From Calditrichia bacterium (GTDB taxonomy: Bacteria > Calditrichota > Calditrichia > RBG-13-44-9 > J042), in the NCBI GenBank assembly GCA_030430345.1, contig JAUIFT010000079.1:1-7995 (forward strand): a DNA stretch of 7,995 nucleotides, written 5' to 3'. The translations under genes were made by a program, and so were the position numbers. The notes below the pieces were generated by a model. The model did no database searches. It was not told where the DNA came from and was given only the letters and a program-made list of their open reading frames with translations. The number at the start of each line of letters is the position of its first letter. Position 1 is the stretch's first letter. This document shows, in pieces, positions 6,262 through 7,995 of the stretch.

Positions 6262-6311
6262 TGGCAGTGGCAGTCGGCTGTTATTCCTTACTGCCACTGT
6301 CTACTGCCACT
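6262..6311. repeat. GGCAGT-type repeat forming a hairpin between convergent genes
   Basis: CAGTGGCAGT (6265-6274) and ACTGCCACTG (6290-6299) form a 10-bp perfect stem with a 15-nt loop, extended by a G-T and a G-C pair (6263-6264 with 6300-6301). A second ACTGCCACT (6303-6311) follows and overlaps the hydrolase stop codon. The units GGCAGT, GGCAGTC and GGCTGTT give a rough 6-7-bp period. It starts 14 nt after the tex stop and may slow or end transcription from both sides, but there is no clear T-tract on either strand, so it is not called an intrinsic terminator. Confidence 0.6.
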
Positions 6312-7389
6312 ATTTATCTACAGCTTTTAACACCACTTCTTCCAGCCATTGCAGCTTTGTTTGTAAATATCCTTCGGAATAAGGCGCGCTATTTATCGTT
6401 TCATTCAGCTCCCGAATACCGCCGGTTTCGCTTTGCCTGATCGTATGATTGCCATCTTTGAATCTTTTTATGGTTAAGTGGGCCAACGGGTTTTCTCCGA
6501 TCGTTTTTTGGTAGAGCTTCATGGTCTTCTGCCAATCAACATTGGTATCCTTCTCACCAAAGATCGCCAACACCGGGCAGTTAATAGCACTTAGCACTTT
6601 TTCGAAATTGGGCACGTATATCATTAACCCGGTTGCATTATCCACCTTTATTTCTCCGCTGAGAAATTTTTCCTGTTCTTTTTGAAAGCTTATTTTATCC
6701 AGGGGCGGGACGCTATTTGTCAAATATTGATAAAATGAATCGTTTCGTAAATTTTTAGTGGCAGCTAAATAATCGGCATAGCTGCCCCCAAGGCGGAGGA
6801 TGTCAAAACTTTTCTGCCATTCTCCCACAAGCGCTTCTGTTTCTTCCGCACTTCTTCCTTCGATAATAAAATTTTTGCGGAGCAGATAGCGGAAGTTTTC
6901 CTGGTCATCCGTGCCGCTGACTGAAATCCAAAATGCAATTGTTGGGTCTTGCGAAATCGCCAGCGGGGCAATCCAGCCGGCCCTGCTAATGCCCCAAAGC
7001 CCAATGTTGTTGCTCCCGGGGGTGTTTCGCAACCGTAGTGCTTTTATTGCCGCGACAACCTCATTGGCACTGCTGGCAACCGGTTGGTTGATGTCAAACT
7101 CTCCTTCGCTTGCCCCGCAACCGGGTTTATCCCAAATCAAAAAAGCAAAACCCAGCCGGGCAAAATGCGTACGAAAATTATACCACCAATTCCCTTCAAC
7201 AACATTGGTGCTACCATACCCATGAACATAAATGATCAACCCGGATGCCGCGGTTTGAGCTGGCACATCCAAAAAACCGGAAAGCTTTTCTCCATTGGAT
7301 GTGAATTCAAAAGGCTCCGTTTTAAAGAACTCCGAGGCATAGATATTCAGCGATACGATGAATGCAAGAACTAGCGTTCGAACGGCCAT
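6310..7389 (-). CDS. Secreted alpha/beta hydrolase
   Basis: A complete 359-residue alpha/beta hydrolase. Residues 1-18 (MAVRTLVLAFIVSLNIYA) form a short signal peptide with a likely cut before SE, so the enzyme should be exported. The fold is visible in order: LIIYVHGYGS (about 51-60, oxyanion HG), FLIWDKPGCGASEGEF (strand and turn), GLWGISRAGW with nucleophile Ser135 in G-x-S-x-x-G, CPVLAIFGEKDTNVDW with acid Asp281, and FKDGNHTIRQ with catalytic His315. An insertion of about 110 residues between the nucleophile region and the acid forms the cap. An esterase or peptidase-like activity is likely; the substrate is unknown. CAGGGATAAGGAA precedes ATG 7389, with AGGGA 7 nt away. The gene lies 28 nt after the DUF4184 gene on the same strand, probably one transcript, and converges on tex. 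The stop is TAG at 6310-6312, inside a repeat. Confidence 0.88.
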   Translation of the reverse strand: MAVRTLVLAFIVSLNIYASEFFKTEPFEFTSNGEKLSGFLDVPAQTAASGLIIYVHGYGSTNVVEGNWWYNFRTHFARLGFAFLIWDKPGCGASEGEFDINQPVASSANEVVAAIKALRLRNTPGSNNIGLWGISRAGWIAPLAISQDPTIAFWISVSGTDDQENFRYLLRKNFIIEGRSAEETEALVGEWQKSFDILRLGGSYADYLAATKNLRNDSFYQYLTNSVPPLDKISFQKEQEKFLSGEIKVDNATGLMIYVPNFEKVLSAINCPVLAIFGEKDTNVDWQKTMKLYQKTIGENPLAHLTIKRFKDGNHTIRQSETGGIRELNETINSAPYSEGYLQTKLQWLEEVVLKAVDK

Positions 7390-7417
7390 TTCCTTATCCC
7401 TGTTTTTATAGACTAAA

Positions 7418-7995
7418 TTACTGCCGGCGCATTAACATTCTTCGGAACTGCACCATTTGCCAGCCAGCACTGAAAATTAACAATATTACGCCAAGAATCA
7501 CCAGACTTACAACAACCATGCTCCCCAAAAAGTAATACCAATTATTATGAAAACTTAAGACTGCAAAGGCCAGCCCACAGCAACCGGATGTCAGCAAACA
7601 TCCCAGCCAGAAATATTGTTGGGTGCTACTGTAAAAGATGGTCGGTTTTCCCCCCTGAAGAGCCGGGGTATTTTTGTACCAGCGCTGTCCCCAAATCGCC
7701 AGGAGGATTAATCCGGCAGCTGAGTTAAGTAATTGGGCCAATTGATAGGGTAGAAATTCATCAAGAATTCGCCAGGAAAAAATATCCCACCAGATATGGG
7801 TTAATGCGCCCAATCCCAGGGAAATCACCACTTTGAGATGGACCGACAGATCTCCAAATGGCGGGGGGGCCGGTAATTTACGAACCCGGGCCTGCAAACT
7901 TTCCGGTAAGAGCTGCACCAGCGACTGGCGAACAAACAGGTTATATATCCAGAACACCACCATCCCAATAGGTATGGCGTAATAAAAGATGCCAG
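7418..7995 (-). CDS. DUF4184 family integral membrane protein (5' end outside window)
   Basis: The frame is open to the window edge: 191 residues visible, starting GIFYYAIPIG before the internal ATG at 7963, so that ATG is probably not the true start. The segment GIFYYAIPIGMVVFWIYNLFVRQSLVQLLPESLQARV followed by SLGLGALTHIWWDIFSW matches what I recall of DUF4184, including its conserved T-H-x-x-W-D. These membrane proteins resemble membrane-bound metal-dependent hydrolases of the YdjM/DUF457 type, but activity is unproven. At least five hydrophobic segments are visible: the partial one at the edge, about VVISLGLGALTHIWW, LLNSAAGLILLAIWG, FWLGCLLTSGCCGLAFAVLSF and YFLGSMVVVSLVILGVILLIF. The tail is basic (FRRMLMRRQ), fitting a cytoplasmic C-terminus. 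It is the upstream partner of the hydrolase; any promoter lies outside the window. Confidence 0.75.
   Translation of the reverse strand, partial: GIFYYAIPIGMVVFWIYNLFVRQSLVQLLPESLQARVRKLPAPPPFGDLSVHLKVVISLGLGALTHIWWDIFSWRILDEFLPYQLAQLLNSAAGLILLAIWGQRWYKNTPALQGGKPTIFYSSTQQYFWLGCLLTSGCCGLAFAVLSFHNNWYYFLGSMVVVSLVILGVILLIFSAGWQMVQFRRMLMRRQ

Overview
The window reads as ordinary bacterial chromosome with moderate GC. It holds six genes, two of them cut by the window edges, separated by intergenic DNA that is unusually rich in short repeats. There are no tRNA or rRNA genes, no CRISPR array, no transposase and no phage gene. The taxon cannot be fixed from sequence alone. The receiver-fused start of the first gene, the DUF4184 protein and the repeat style resemble what I recall from the Bacteroidota/Ignavibacteria/Calditrichota (FCB) group; this is a weak inference from memory.

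Layout. 1-808 (minus) is the N-terminal part of a protein with two receiver-like domains, recalled as the front end of a PEP-synthase/pyruvate-phosphate-dikinase-like protein. 967-1455 (minus) is a RimJ/RimL-type GNAT acetyltransferase without a convincing start codon. 1456-1938 is a divergent intergenic region of about 480 bp holding three heptamer arrays, a REP-like hairpin, a larger 46-nt imperfect palindrome and a good sigma70-type promoter. 1939-3867 (plus) is the radical SAM protein YgiQ. 4075-6248 (plus) is the RNA-binding transcription accessory protein Tex, broken into two reading frames by a one-base frameshift near 5240. 6310-7389 (minus) is a secreted alpha/beta hydrolase, converging on tex. 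7418-7995 (minus) is a DUF4184 membrane protein cut by the window end, 28 nt upstream of the hydrolase and probably co-transcribed with it.

How the genes relate. Apart from the DUF4184-hydrolase pair there is no clear pathway. YgiQ and Tex are widespread genes on the same strand, but 207 bp apart and with no visible functional link. I see no defence, secretion or biosynthetic system. The noteworthy content is (a) the tex frameshift, (b) three unrelated sequence families of 7-bp-period tandem repeats lying at gene borders, including one between a strong Shine-Dalgarno sequence and the acetyltransferase coding region, and (c) inverted heptamer arrays that bracket hairpins upstream of ygiQ.
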